NCBI GenBank assembly: GCA_964247705.1
Contig: CAXTVQ010000019.1
Location: forward strand, 7,437-71,436
Direction of reading: 5' to 3'
Length of the DNA stretch: 64,000 nt
Origin: LMUY01 sp964247705
GTDB lineage: Bacteria; Pseudomonadota; Alphaproteobacteria; Acetobacterales; Acetobacteraceae
How positions within the stretch are numbered: position 1 is the first letter of the stretch; each line of letters begins with the position of its first letter. Shown in pieces: positions 17,257 to 26,042 of the stretch. The notes below the pieces were generated by a model. The model saw only the letters and a list, made by a program, of their open reading frames with translations, did not search any database and was not told the origin of the DNA. The translations under genes were made by a program, and so were the position numbers.

Positions 17257-18806
17257 CCTTGACCCGGGTCCTGCCGCTGCTCGCCTGCCTGCTGTTGGCC
17301 ACGCCGGCCGGCGCCCGGGACATACCCGGTTTCGGCACGGTGTCGTTCCCGACTTCCTGCGCGCCCGCGGTGCAGGCCGATTTCGAAACGGCGGTCGCCA
17401 GGCTGCACGCCTTCGACGGCCCCGAGGACGCTTTTCGCGCCATCGCCGCCGCCGATCCGCACTGTGCCATCGCCTGGTGGGGCGCCGCGATGACTGTCCG
17501 CGGCAACCCGCTCGCCGGTGCACCGAGCCGGGACGCGCTCGACGCCGGGCGCGCATATCTGGAGCGCGCCGTGGCGGCCGGCCCGGCAACGCCGCGCGAG
17601 GCGGGGCTGATCGACGCCCTTCGCGTCTACTACCGCGACCCGGCAGAGGATCAGGCGGCCCGCACCGCCGCCTATGAGGCCGCCATGCGCGCCTTGGCCG
17701 CGGCCTACCCGGACGACGTGGAAATCCAGAGCTTCCACGCCCTGGCCATCCTCGAAACAGTGGACCTCACCGACAAGACCTTCTCCCGGCAACTGGAGGC
17801 CGGGCGCATCCTGGAGCGGCTATGGGCAGCCAATCCGCGCCATCCCGGCATCCCCCACTACCTCATTCATGCCTACGACTACCCGCCCTTGGCTTCGCGC
17901 GGGCTGGCGGCGGCGCGCGCCTACCCCGCCATCGCGCCCGCCGGTCACCACGCGCTGCACATGCCGTCGCATATCTATTCGATGCTGGGGATGTGGGCGG
18001 ACTCGATCGAAGCGAACCGCATGGCGGCGGCGCTGCATGCGCCCGGCCCCGAGGACATGCCGCGGATGGACGCGGACGACCCGCACGGGATGGATTTCAT
18101 CGCCTACGCCCATCTTCAACTCGGCCAGGACGATGCCGTCCGGGCCGCCCTGGCCGACGCCGGGCCGTCGGATGAGCGCGTGCTGGTGACGGCGCGCTAT
18201 GTGCTGGAGCGCGGCGACTGGTCAGGGGCGGCGGTGATGCCGGTCGCCGGTCTGTCGCCGTATCAGCAGATCACGGCCCGTTTCGTCCGCGCGCTCGGAT
18301 CAGCCCGGTCCGGCCAGGTCGCGGCGGCACGACGAGAATCGGACGCCTTGCATGGGCTCCGCGAGACGGTGCTGCAGGAGGACGGTGCTTACTGGGCCGG
18401 GTTGGTGGACGTATACGGCGGCGCGGCCGATGCCTGGACCGCCTACGCGGCTGGCGACGTGGCGGGCGGCTTGGCGCTGATGAGTGCAGCGTCCGATGCC
18501 GACGACGCGCGGGAAAAGCATATCCTGCTGGAAAACAAGCTGTTCCCGATGCGTGAGCTGTATGCCGACCTGTTGCTCATGGCGGGCCACCCGGCAGAGG
18601 CGTTGACAGCGTTCCACACCAGCGAGGCCGCGGCGCCGAACCGCTTCAACGGCTTCCTCGGATCCGCCCGGGCCGCCCGCGCCCTGGGCCTCGCAGACGA
18701 GGCAAGGCAGACTTACGCGAAGGCGGCAGCGCTGGTCGTGGACGCCTCACCAGGCCGGCCGGAGTTTACCGAAGTCCGGCTTGAGGGTCGTGGGCCTGCA
18801 CCCTGA
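17253..18806 (+). CDS. secreted TPR-repeat protein
   Basis: 517 residues, TTG start overlapping the recN stop. The N-terminus (LTRVLPLLACLLLATPAGARD) is a signal peptide, so the protein is probably periplasmic. The rest is all helical TPR-type repeats with conserved patterns such as CAIAWWGAAMTVRGN, HYLIHAYDYPPLA and HHALHMPSHIYSMLGMW. These match a family of about 500-residue TPR proteins found in many soil bacteria, without assigned function. The coupling to recN may be positional only. An alternative TTG lies at 17260, but out of frame. Confidence 0.8.
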   Translation: MTLTRVLPLLACLLLATPAGARDIPGFGTVSFPTSCAPAVQADFETAVARLHAFDGPEDAFRAIAAADPHCAIAWWGAAMTVRGNPLAGAPSRDALDAGRAYLERAVAAGPATPREAGLIDALRVYYRDPAEDQAARTAAYEAAMRALAAAYPDDVEIQSFHALAILETVDLTDKTFSRQLEAGRILERLWAANPRHPGIPHYLIHAYDYPPLASRGLAAARAYPAIAPAGHHALHMPSHIYSMLGMWADSIEANRMAAALHAPGPEDMPRMDADDPHGMDFIAYAHLQLGQDDAVRAALADAGPSDERVLVTARYVLERGDWSGAAVMPVAGLSPYQQITARFVRALGSARSGQVAAARRESDALHGLRETVLQEDGAYWAGLVDVYGGAADAWTAYAAGDVAGGLALMSAASDADDAREKHILLENKLFPMRELYADLLLMAGHPAEALTAFHTSEAAAPNRFNGFLGSARAARALGLADEARQTYAKAAALVVDASPGRPEFTEVRLEGRGPAP

Positions 18807-18828
18807 AGCCCAACGCTGCAAAGACCAT

Positions 18829-18905
18829 CTCCCTCCCTTGAGGGAGGAGCTAGGGTAGCGGCAGCAACCGGCACACATCGGCCACGGAGCACCTCTCCCT
18901 CAAAA
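18829..18905. repeat. C-tract/G-tract palindromic element
   Basis: CTCCCTCCC-TTG-AGGGAGGAG forms a short hairpin (18829-18849), and a second C-tract CTCTCCCTC sits at 18892-18901. It belongs to the same dispersed family as 12355-12540. It lies between convergent genes and may serve as a bidirectional terminator. Confidence 0.5.
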
Positions 18906-18918
18906 GCAGCCGGAGACG

Positions 18919-19914
18919 TCAAGCCACCAAATCCGACCGCAGCGCACAGGCATCCGCCGTCTCCGCCGTCTCCAACTGGAACGTGCAGTGACCGATGCCG
19001 AAGCCCTCGTTCAGGGCCGAGCAAGCCATCTGCACCAGCGTCGCGGTGGCGCCGCTCGAGACCAAATGCGCCGTCGCTGCCGTGCGGGTGGTGGAGAGCG
19101 CCCAGATATGAAGATCGTGCACCTCCGTCACGTCCGGCAAGGCCAACAGGCGGGTGCGCACCGCCGCTGGGTCGATGCCGGGGGGAACGGCGTCCATCGC
19201 CAGCGCGGTTGCGTCCCGCAGCAGGCCCCAGCTCCCGGCCACGATCACGGCGGAAATCGCCAGGCTCGCCACCGGGTCCAGCCAGAGCGCGCCGGTGAGG
19301 GTGATCAGCCAGGCGGCCAGCAGAACGCCCGCCGACACGCCGGCGTCTGCCGCCATGTGCAGGAAGGCGCCGCGGATGTTCAGGTCGTCGTGCCGGCCGC
19401 GCATGAACATCAGCGCGACGGCCCCGTTGACGAGGATGGCCGCCGCCGCGACGGCCATGACCGCCCCACCGGCGACCGGGGTCGGGTTCAGCAAGCGCTG
19501 TATGGCCTCGACCACGATCGCCCCGGTGCCGACCAGCAGCACGCTCGCATTCGCGAGCGCGGCCAGGATGCTGCCCCGCCCCCAGCCATAGGTGCGCCGC
19601 GCGGTCGGGCGCCGCCGCTCCAGCGCCGAGGCGAACCAGGCGAACGCCAAGCCGAGCACGTCCCCGAAATTGTGCACGGCGTCGGCAAGTAGCGCCGTCG
19701 AGTGCGCCCATGCCCCGACCCCGATTTGCGCCAGCACGAGGGCAACATTGAGCGTGATGCCGACGGCGAAGGCGCGGCCGAACGTGGCCGGGGCGTGGCT
19801 GTGACCATGACCGGCGCCATGATCGTGGTGATGGCCATGATCATGGCCATGCTCGTTTCCAAGGTGTTCGTGCGGCATGGCATAGTATGGCGCATGGGAA
19901 GCGGCGGGTTCCAT
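18919..19914 (-). CDS. cation diffusion facilitator metal exporter (ZitB/CzcD type)
   Basis: 331 residues. A His/Asp-rich N-terminus (HEHLGNEHGHDHGHHHDHG) is followed by six membrane helices. Metal-site motifs are H-N-F-G-D in helix 2 (LLADAVHNFGDVLG) and H-M-A-A-D in helix 5, then a cytoplasmic C-terminal domain (DLHIWALS). CDF proteins export Zn2+ and related ions by proton antiport; HxxxD sites favour Zn2+. ATG 19914 is used; ATG 19878 is also possible and neither has a strong Shine-Dalgarno sequence. The gene is divergent from the M3 peptidase. Confidence 0.9.
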   Translation of the reverse strand: MEPAASHAPYYAMPHEHLGNEHGHDHGHHHDHGAGHGHSHAPATFGRAFAVGITLNVALVLAQIGVGAWAHSTALLADAVHNFGDVLGLAFAWFASALERRRPTARRTYGWGRGSILAALANASVLLVGTGAIVVEAIQRLLNPTPVAGGAVMAVAAAAILVNGAVALMFMRGRHDDLNIRGAFLHMAADAGVSAGVLLAAWLITLTGALWLDPVASLAISAVIVAGSWGLLRDATALAMDAVPPGIDPAAVRTRLLALPDVTEVHDLHIWALSTTRTAATAHLVSSGATATLVQMACSALNEGFGIGHCTFQLETAETADACALRSDLVA

Positions 19915-20018
19915 CCCTTTGACGTAAGGGTTTGACGCCTTAGATGCATTGCATGACCAAAATCCACGATTGGCCGAATGCCTTCCCGCTCGCCTGTCTG
20001 CCGGAGGGATTGGCAGCC

Positions 20019-21806
20019 ATGACGCCGTCCACAACCGGCCAGCCCTCCCCGCTTCCCGCATGGGACCTTTCGGACCTTTACTCCGATACGGAAAGCCCGC
20101 GAATCCGCGAGGACCTGGACGCGGCCGAACGGGACGCAGCCGCATTCAGCGATCGTTACGCCGGCAAGCTGTCGGCGCTCTCGGGCGGCGAGCTTGCTAC
20201 GGCGCTGGCCGGATACGAGCGGATCGAGGAAGTGCTCGGCCGCGTGATGTCCTTCGCCCAGCTCAAGTTCAGCGGTGACAGCACGGACCCGGCGATCGGG
20301 CGCTTCATGCAGTCCTGCTCCGAGCGGGTGACGGCGATCAGCTCGCACCTGATCTTCTTCTCGCTCGAACTCAATCGGCTGGATGACGCCGTGCTCGAGC
20401 GCCAAGCCGCAGACCCGGCGCTCGCCCGCTGGCAGCCTTTCCTGCGTGACCTGCGCGTCTTCCGGCCGCACCAGCTTTCGGACGAGGCGGAGAAGCTGCT
20501 GCACGACAAGTCCGTCACCGGCGCGCAGGCCTGGAGCCGGCTGTTCGACGAGACGGTTGCCGGCATGCGCGTCCCGTTCGGCGAGACGGAGCTGACGGTG
20601 AGCGACGTGCTGAACAAGTTGTCGGACCGCGACCGTGCCACGCGCGAGCAGGCGGGCCACGCGATCGGCAAGGCATTCGGCGACCGGGTCAAGCTGTTCA
20701 GCCTGATCACCAACACGCTGGCCAAGGACAAGTCGATCAGCGACACTTGGCGCCGCTACCCGCGCCCGGGCAGCAGCCGCAACCGGTCCAACATGGTCGA
20801 GGACGAGGTGGTGGACGCGCTGGTGTCCGCGGTAACGGCCGATTACGCGCGGCTGTCCCACCGGTACTACCAGATGAAGGCCAAGTGGCTCGGCTTGCCC
20901 AAGCTGCAGCACTGGGACCGCAATGCACCGTTGCCGGGCGACGACGACCGGGCAATCTCCTGGGACGAGGCGCGCAACCGGGTGCTTACCGCTTACGGCG
21001 CGTTCAGCCCGGAACTGGCCGATGTCGGACGCAAATTCTTCGACAAGCCTTGGATCGACGCGGGGTTGCGGCCCGGCAAATCCGGCGGGGCGTTTGCCCA
21101 CCCGACGGTGCCTTCGGCGCACCCGTACTTGCTGCTGAACTATCACGGCCGCACCCGCGACGTCATGACGCTGGCGCACGAGTTGGGCCACGGCGTGCAT
21201 CAGGTACTTGCCGCGGATCAGGGGTATCTGCAGTCCGGCACGCCGCTCACTTTGGCGGAGACGGCCAGCGTGTTCGGCGAAATGCTCACATTCCGTGCCC
21301 TCCTGGACGCCGAGACCGACCCCGCACGCCGCCGCATCATGTTGGCCGGGAAGGTTGAAGACATGCTTAATACGGTGGTGCGCCAGACGGCGTTCTACCG
21401 GTTCGAAACGCTGCTGCACGACGAGCGGCGCGGAGGCGAGTTGCTGCCGGAGCGGATCGGCGAGATCTGGCGCCAGGTGCAAACGGAGAGCCTGGGCCCG
21501 GCATTCGAGTTCACGCCGGAATACGACGTGTTCTGGGCTTACGTGCCGCATTTCGTGCACTCGCCCTTTTATGTGTATGCCTACGCGTTCGGCGATTGCC
21601 TGGTGAACGCCCTGTATGGCGTGTTCCAGGACGGGCATCCCGGGTTCCAGGCGAAGTACCTGGACATGCTGCGGGCAGGTGGGACCAAGCGGCACCGCGA
21701 GTTGCTGGCCCCCTTCGGGCTGGACGCATCGGACCCGGCGTTCTGGCGGCGGGGGCTCGACGTGATCGCCGGCTTCATCGACGAGTTGGAAGGGCAGGAA
21801 TCGTGA
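20019..21806 (+). CDS. pepF: M3-family oligoendopeptidase (PepF-like)
   Basis: 595 residues from ATG 20019, preceded by GGAGG. Cytoplasmic zinc metallopeptidase degrading oligopeptides. The catalytic H-E-L-G-H is in TLAHELGHGVHQ, with the downstream Glu ligand in LAETASVFGEML and the C-terminal FHVHSPFYVYAYAFG-type segment (here HFVHSPFYVYAYAFGD). An upstream in-frame ATG at 19944 would add 25 residues of unlikely sequence. Its stop overlaps the GTG of the ABC1 kinase gene, so the two are co-translated. Confidence 0.92.
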   Translation: MTPSTTGQPSPLPAWDLSDLYSDTESPRIREDLDAAERDAAAFSDRYAGKLSALSGGELATALAGYERIEEVLGRVMSFAQLKFSGDSTDPAIGRFMQSCSERVTAISSHLIFFSLELNRLDDAVLERQAADPALARWQPFLRDLRVFRPHQLSDEAEKLLHDKSVTGAQAWSRLFDETVAGMRVPFGETELTVSDVLNKLSDRDRATREQAGHAIGKAFGDRVKLFSLITNTLAKDKSISDTWRRYPRPGSSRNRSNMVEDEVVDALVSAVTADYARLSHRYYQMKAKWLGLPKLQHWDRNAPLPGDDDRAISWDEARNRVLTAYGAFSPELADVGRKFFDKPWIDAGLRPGKSGGAFAHPTVPSAHPYLLLNYHGRTRDVMTLAHELGHGVHQVLAADQGYLQSGTPLTLAETASVFGEMLTFRALLDAETDPARRRIMLAGKVEDMLNTVVRQTAFYRFETLLHDERRGGELLPERIGEIWRQVQTESLGPAFEFTPEYDVFWAYVPHFVHSPFYVYAYAFGDCLVNALYGVFQDGHPGFQAKYLDMLRAGGTKRHRELLAPFGLDASDPAFWRRGLDVIAGFIDELEGQES

Positions 21807-23158
21807 ACGAGGACCGGCCCAATTTCATCGGCGAAATGCGCCGCATGGCCCGAACGTCGGGCGCCGTAGGTGGCATCGGCCTACGCGTCGCCGGGCAGCG
21901 CATGTTCGGCATCAAAGGCAACCAGACGGCGCATGCGGAGGATCTGAAGGCGATCCTGGGCGGGCTGAAAGGCCCGTTGATGAAGGTGGCGCAGTTCCTG
22001 TCCACCATCCCGGACGCATTGCCGGCCGAGTATGCGGCGGAGTTGGCGCAACTGCAGGCGAACGCCCCCCCGATGGGCTGGAGCTTCGTGCGGCGGCGCA
22101 TGGCCGGCGAGCTGGGACCGGATTGGCAAAGCAAGTTCAAGAGCTTCGGCCAGGACGCGGCGGCGGCGGCGAGCCTGGGCCAGGTGCACCGGGCAACGCT
22201 GCTGGATGGCACGAGCGTTGCCTGCAAGCTGCAATATCCCGACATGGCCAGCACGATGGAGGCAGACCTCCGCCAGCTCCGCCTAGGGATGTCCGTCTAC
22301 AAGCGCTTCGAGTCCGCGATCCAACTGGACGACATCTACGACGAGTTGGCGGAACGGCTGCGCGAGGAGCTCGATTACCGGCGGGAGGCGTCGCAAATGC
22401 GGCTCTACGGCCTCATGCTGGCCGGCGATCCGCTGGTGAGTGTCCCGGTGCCGGTGGAATCCCACTCGACCGGGCGGCTGCTGACGATGACGTGGCTCGA
22501 AGGCCGCGGGCTGCAGTCCCGCCTGGACGAAGGCATGTCGGAAGAGGAGCGCAACCACCTTGCGACGGCGATCTTCCACGCGTGGTATCGGCCGCTGTAT
22601 CGGTACGGCGTGATCCACGGCGACCCGCATCTCGGCAATTACCAGGTGCGTGCGGACAATGGCCTGAACCTGTTGGATTACGGCACGATCCGGGTGTTTC
22701 CATCCAAGTTCATCCGCGGCGTGATCGACCTGTATGAGGCGATCCGGGACGAGGACATGGACCGGGCGCACCATGCCTACGAGCAGTGGGGCTTCACCGG
22801 GCTGAGCCGGGAGAAGATGGGCATCCTGAACCAGTGGGCGCGGTTCATCTACGAGCCGCTACTGGATGACCGGGTGCGACTGATCCAGGAGCATGGCAGC
22901 CCGGATTATGGCCGCCAAGTCGCGGAAAAGGTGCACGACGAGCTGAAGACCAGCGGCGGCGTCCGTCCGCCGCGGGAGTTCGTGCTGATGGACCGGTCGG
23001 CGGTCGGGTTGGGCAGCGTTTTCCTGCGGCTGAAAGCGAAGCTGAACTGGTCCCGGATGTTCAACGAGCTGATCGCCGGGTTCAACGAGGCAGACTTGGC
23101 AGAGCGGCAGGCGGCAGCGCTGAAGGAAGCGAAGGTGCCGGCGACAGCCTCACTTTAA
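21803..23158 (+). CDS. ABC1/UbiB-family atypical kinase
   Basis: 451 residues, GTG start. Protein-kinase-like fold of the AarF/ABC1/UbiB family. Visible are the N-terminal KGPLMKVAQFLST (the family's K-x-G-Q motif with the Gly changed to Ala), the A-rich loop AAAASLGQVHRA, CKLQYP (VAIK-type Lys), HGDPHLGNY (catalytic loop) and LLDYGTIR (the DFG position reads DYG). No C-terminal membrane helices are visible, unlike UbiB of the ubiquinone pathway. It is coupled to the oligopeptidase by a 4-bp overlap. The substrate or lipid partner is unknown. Confidence 0.85.
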   Translation: MNEDRPNFIGEMRRMARTSGAVGGIGLRVAGQRMFGIKGNQTAHAEDLKAILGGLKGPLMKVAQFLSTIPDALPAEYAAELAQLQANAPPMGWSFVRRRMAGELGPDWQSKFKSFGQDAAAAASLGQVHRATLLDGTSVACKLQYPDMASTMEADLRQLRLGMSVYKRFESAIQLDDIYDELAERLREELDYRREASQMRLYGLMLAGDPLVSVPVPVESHSTGRLLTMTWLEGRGLQSRLDEGMSEEERNHLATAIFHAWYRPLYRYGVIHGDPHLGNYQVRADNGLNLLDYGTIRVFPSKFIRGVIDLYEAIRDEDMDRAHHAYEQWGFTGLSREKMGILNQWARFIYEPLLDDRVRLIQEHGSPDYGRQVAEKVHDELKTSGGVRPPREFVLMDRSAVGLGSVFLRLKAKLNWSRMFNELIAGFNEADLAERQAAALKEAKVPATASL

Positions 23159-23167
23159 GGCCTGACG

Positions 23168-24274
23168 CTAAACTGGCGCCTTCTCGCGGTCGGGCGTGGC
23201 TGCACGCTCCCGCCGCGCGAAAGTTGCGTCGGGATAGCGGCAGCCCGGCGCGAGGAGCGTTGCGGGATCGACGGCGGGCGCGCGGATGGGTTGGGGCCTG
23301 GCTGCGTCGGCCCGGTAGGCGAATGCGGCCAGGCGTTCGCCACGCGAGGACAATGCAGTCAGGGCAGAGGCCGCCCCGGTGTGGCCGAGTTCGGCCGCAC
23401 GGGTGAGCCAGCAGGTAGCCTCGGCATGGTTGGGCGGGTGGTCGCCGGGCGTGGCATAGAGTTCGGCCACAATCGCGGCAGCGGCGGCGTCTCCGGCCAA
23501 GGCGGCTTTACGAAGCCAGGTCTCGGCAGCTTCGGCGTTGCGTGCGATGCCCTGCCCGTGCAGCAGCGCGTAGCCGTATCGGGTCTGCGCAGCCCGAACC
23601 CCGGCTTCGGCGGCACGTCGGTAGCATGCAAGAGCGGCCGCTGCATCCCGCGCACGCCCGAGGCCGAGTTCGGCCATGAAGCCTGCAAGGTAGAGACCCA
23701 TCGGGAGATTACCGTCCGCGGCGGCGAGGATGAGGCTGTGGATCTCATCCCGTCTCGCCGGGTCAGGACCGGCATGCAGCAGGGCCATGGCGAGGCCGAG
23801 ACACCCGGCAGGACTGCCGGATCCGGCAGCGCTGCGGAACAAGCGAATGGCCCGGGACGCCTCGCGCCAGGGTGACGGGCCGTAGAGGCAAACGTTGGCC
23901 AACAGCAGCGTGCCCTCTACCGACCCGGCGGTGGAGGCGAGGGTGGCCCATCTGTAGCCGGTGGCGAAGTCCGGGCCTTCCGCCGCGCCCGAGCGGATCA
24001 GGCCCTGCAGCGCCAACTTGGCCAATTGCACCATCGCATCCACATGCCCGGCGGCCCCGGCCCGCTCGAACCAGCGCGCGGCCTCCCTCAGGCTCGGGGG
24101 GACGCCACGGCCGTACAGGTAGCAGTTTGCCACTTCGGCCTGGCTGGGCGCGTCCCCGGCCGTAGCGGCGCGGGCGGCACAGGCGAAGGCGCCGACTGCG
24201 TCAGCGCACCGTCGTTTCGCCGCGGCGCGGCGTCGCCAAAAGGCGCACGCCAGAGATCGTAGCCACTGAGCCAA
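23168..24274 (-). CDS. Sel1-like repeat protein
   Basis: 368 residues. Repeated 36-residue Sel1/TPR units span roughly residues 40-310, for example ANCYLYGRGVPPSLREAARWFERAGAAGH and RYGYALLHGQGIARNAEAAETWLRKAALAGD. TTG start with GGGAGG seven bases upstream. The N-terminus is basic (FWRRRAAAKRRCAD) with only a weak hydrophobic stretch, so export is doubtful. Sel1 proteins are protein-interaction scaffolds; the partner is unknown. Divergent from the acyl-CoA dehydrogenase cassette. Confidence 0.85.
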   Translation of the reverse strand: MAQWLRSLACAFWRRRAAAKRRCADAVGAFACAARAATAGDAPSQAEVANCYLYGRGVPPSLREAARWFERAGAAGHVDAMVQLAKLALQGLIRSGAAEGPDFATGYRWATLASTAGSVEGTLLLANVCLYGPSPWREASRAIRLFRSAAGSGSPAGCLGLAMALLHAGPDPARRDEIHSLILAAADGNLPMGLYLAGFMAELGLGRARDAAAALACYRRAAEAGVRAAQTRYGYALLHGQGIARNAEAAETWLRKAALAGDAAAAAIVAELYATPGDHPPNHAEATCWLTRAAELGHTGAASALTALSSRGERLAAFAYRADAARPQPIRAPAVDPATLLAPGCRYPDATFARRERAATPDREKAPV

Positions 24275-24381
24275 GCCGATGCCTCCCGCACCCGAATGCT
24301 TGGTCGAGGATGACGCGTGTTCGTTGCCGAAGCGTTAACGGTGCGCGCAACCACGGCGCCGTTCGGCACGTTTGCGGCGCA

Positions 24382-25455
24382 ATGAATGCAACCACCCTGC
24401 TCGACCGGCTGAACGCGTTGCTGCCGGCCATGCAGGCCCGTGCGGCGGCGCTCGATGCAAGCGCGTCGTTTCCGTCCGACGACATTGCGGAACTTCGCAC
24501 CGCCGGTGTGCTCGCCGCCGCGGTGCCCGGGCGGTTCGGTGGCCTTGGCATCGGCACCGAGCCACAGGCTGCTGGCGCCGCGCTCGACATGTTCCGGGCG
24601 CTCGGGCGCGGCAACCTGGCGCTCGGGCGCTTGGTGGAGGCGCACGTCAACGCGCTGCGGCTGGTGTTTGCCTACGCCGACGAGGCGCTGTGCCGGGTCG
24701 TGGCGGACGATGCGCAAACCGGGCATCTGTGCGGGCTGTGGGTGACGGACCCGCCCGGCGCCACGCTGCATGCCGGGCCGGGCAACACGGTTTCCGGTCA
24801 CAAGCAGTTCTGTTCCGGGGCTGGGCACGTGACACGCGCGGTCGTGACGGTGGAGGACGGGGGCGGCACGCGGCTCGCCTACGCGCGGTTGGATGCCGGT
24901 GTTGCCGTTCGTGCTTTGCCGGGCGGGCTTTCCGGGATGCGGGCGGCGACCACGGGGCAAGTGAGCTTCGACGCAACCGACGCAACGCTGTTCGGGGCGC
25001 CGGGCGATTACCTGCGCGAGCCTGATTTCTCATGCGGGGCATGGCGCACATCGGCGGCGACCCTGGGAGGGCTCGAGGCGCTGACGGACCAGTTCGCGCG
25101 GCAGGTGCGGGAGCGGGGGCGTCAGGGCGATCCCCACCAGCAAGCCCGGTTCGGTCACGTGCTGATGGCGACGGAAACGGCGCGGCTGTGGATGTCGGCA
25201 GCGGCAGAGCGCGCGGAGCAACCCGAAGGCGATCCGGCCGATGCAGTGGCGTATGTCGGCCTTGCGCGCCTGGTCGTCGAGCGGGCGTGCCTGGACGCCA
25301 TCGAGTTGACGCAGCGTTCGCTGGGCGTGGCGGCGCTGTTGCGGGCCAACCCGGTCGAGCGGTTGTGCCGGGACCTCACCACCTATCTGCGCCAGCCAGC
25401 GGCAGACATGGTGCTGACGGAGGCGGCGGCGCGTGCGCTGGACGTGCCGGCATGA
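24382..25455 (+). CDS. acyl-CoA dehydrogenase-like flavoprotein
   Basis: 357 residues from ATG 24382. N-terminal helices (LPAMQARAAALDASASFPSDDIAELRTAGVLAAAVPGRFGGLGIG), a middle beta domain (SGHKQFCSGAGHVTRAVV) and a C-terminal helical domain fit the acyl-CoA dehydrogenase fold, though the sequence is divergent and the catalytic Glu is not obvious. It overlaps the methyltransferase by 4 bp. Similar dehydrogenases sit beside NodS-like methyltransferases, GT2 enzymes and PIG-L deacetylases in other alphaproteobacteria, which points to modification of an acylated or glycosylated product rather than beta-oxidation. Confidence 0.8.
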   Translation: MNATTLLDRLNALLPAMQARAAALDASASFPSDDIAELRTAGVLAAAVPGRFGGLGIGTEPQAAGAALDMFRALGRGNLALGRLVEAHVNALRLVFAYADEALCRVVADDAQTGHLCGLWVTDPPGATLHAGPGNTVSGHKQFCSGAGHVTRAVVTVEDGGGTRLAYARLDAGVAVRALPGGLSGMRAATTGQVSFDATDATLFGAPGDYLREPDFSCGAWRTSAATLGGLEALTDQFARQVRERGRQGDPHQQARFGHVLMATETARLWMSAAAERAEQPEGDPADAVAYVGLARLVVERACLDAIELTQRSLGVAALLRANPVERLCRDLTTYLRQPAADMVLTEAAARALDVPA

Positions 25456-26042
25456 CCCGGCGCACCGAGACGATCCGGCCCGATTACTTCGAGGGCCTCT
25501 ACGCGGCCGATCCCGACCCGTGGAAATTCGCCACCAGCGATTACGAGCGGGATAAATACGCCGCCACCCTGGCCGCCCTGCCCGACCGGCGGTTTGCCTC
25601 TGCGCTCGAGGTTGGCTGCTCCATCGGCGTGCTCACCGGGCAATTGGCGGGGCGTTGCGACAACCTGCTGGCGCTCGACGTGGCGGAGGGAGCGCTGGAG
25701 CAGGCGCGGGCGCGCAATCCGGGCGTGCAGTTCGAACGGCGGGCGGTGCCGGACGAGTGGCCGCCAGGCCGGTTCGACCTGATCATGTTCTCCGAAGTAC
25801 TGTACTACTTAGACGCCGCGGCAATCCGGGCGACAGCGGCAAAGGCGATGGCGGCAATCAAGCCCGGCGGCTGCTTTCTGTTGGTGCACTATCTCGGCGG
25901 GACCGACTACCCGAGCACGGGCGACGAGGCCGCCACCGGGTTCATCGAGGCCGCCGGCCTCAGTCCAACCGTTCAGGTTCGAGAGACGCTGTATCGGATA
26001 GACCGGCTCGAAGCGCCACCGGACGGAGCCGCGCCAGGATAG
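25452..26042 (+). CDS. NodS-like SAM-dependent methyltransferase
   Basis: 196 residues. Class I methyltransferase: motif I A-L-E-V-G-C-S-I-G (about 50-58), the acidic end of beta2 (LALDVAE), RFDLIMFSEVLYYL (motif IV region) and KPGGCFLLVHY. The opening DYFEGLYAADPDPWKFATSDYERDKY is the signature of the NodS/SAM methyltransferase group; NodS N-methylates chitooligosaccharide backbones in rhizobia. Here the acceptor is unknown. The 3' end overlaps the convergent GT2 gene by 83 bp, leaving no room for a terminator between them. Confidence 0.85.
   Translation: MTRRTETIRPDYFEGLYAADPDPWKFATSDYERDKYAATLAALPDRRFASALEVGCSIGVLTGQLAGRCDNLLALDVAEGALEQARARNPGVQFERRAVPDEWPPGRFDLIMFSEVLYYLDAAAIRATAAKAMAAIKPGGCFLLVHYLGGTDYPSTGDEAATGFIEAAGLSPTVQVRETLYRIDRLEAPPDGAAPG

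Noticed and set aside
15658..17589. 643-codon open frame opposite recN
   Set aside because: Shadow of a GC-rich gene; composition is His/Arg/Gln-rich noise and recN has every family motif.
19488..21695. 735-codon open frame opposite the M3 peptidase
   Set aside because: Shadow frame; the peptidase and the CDF gene explain the region.
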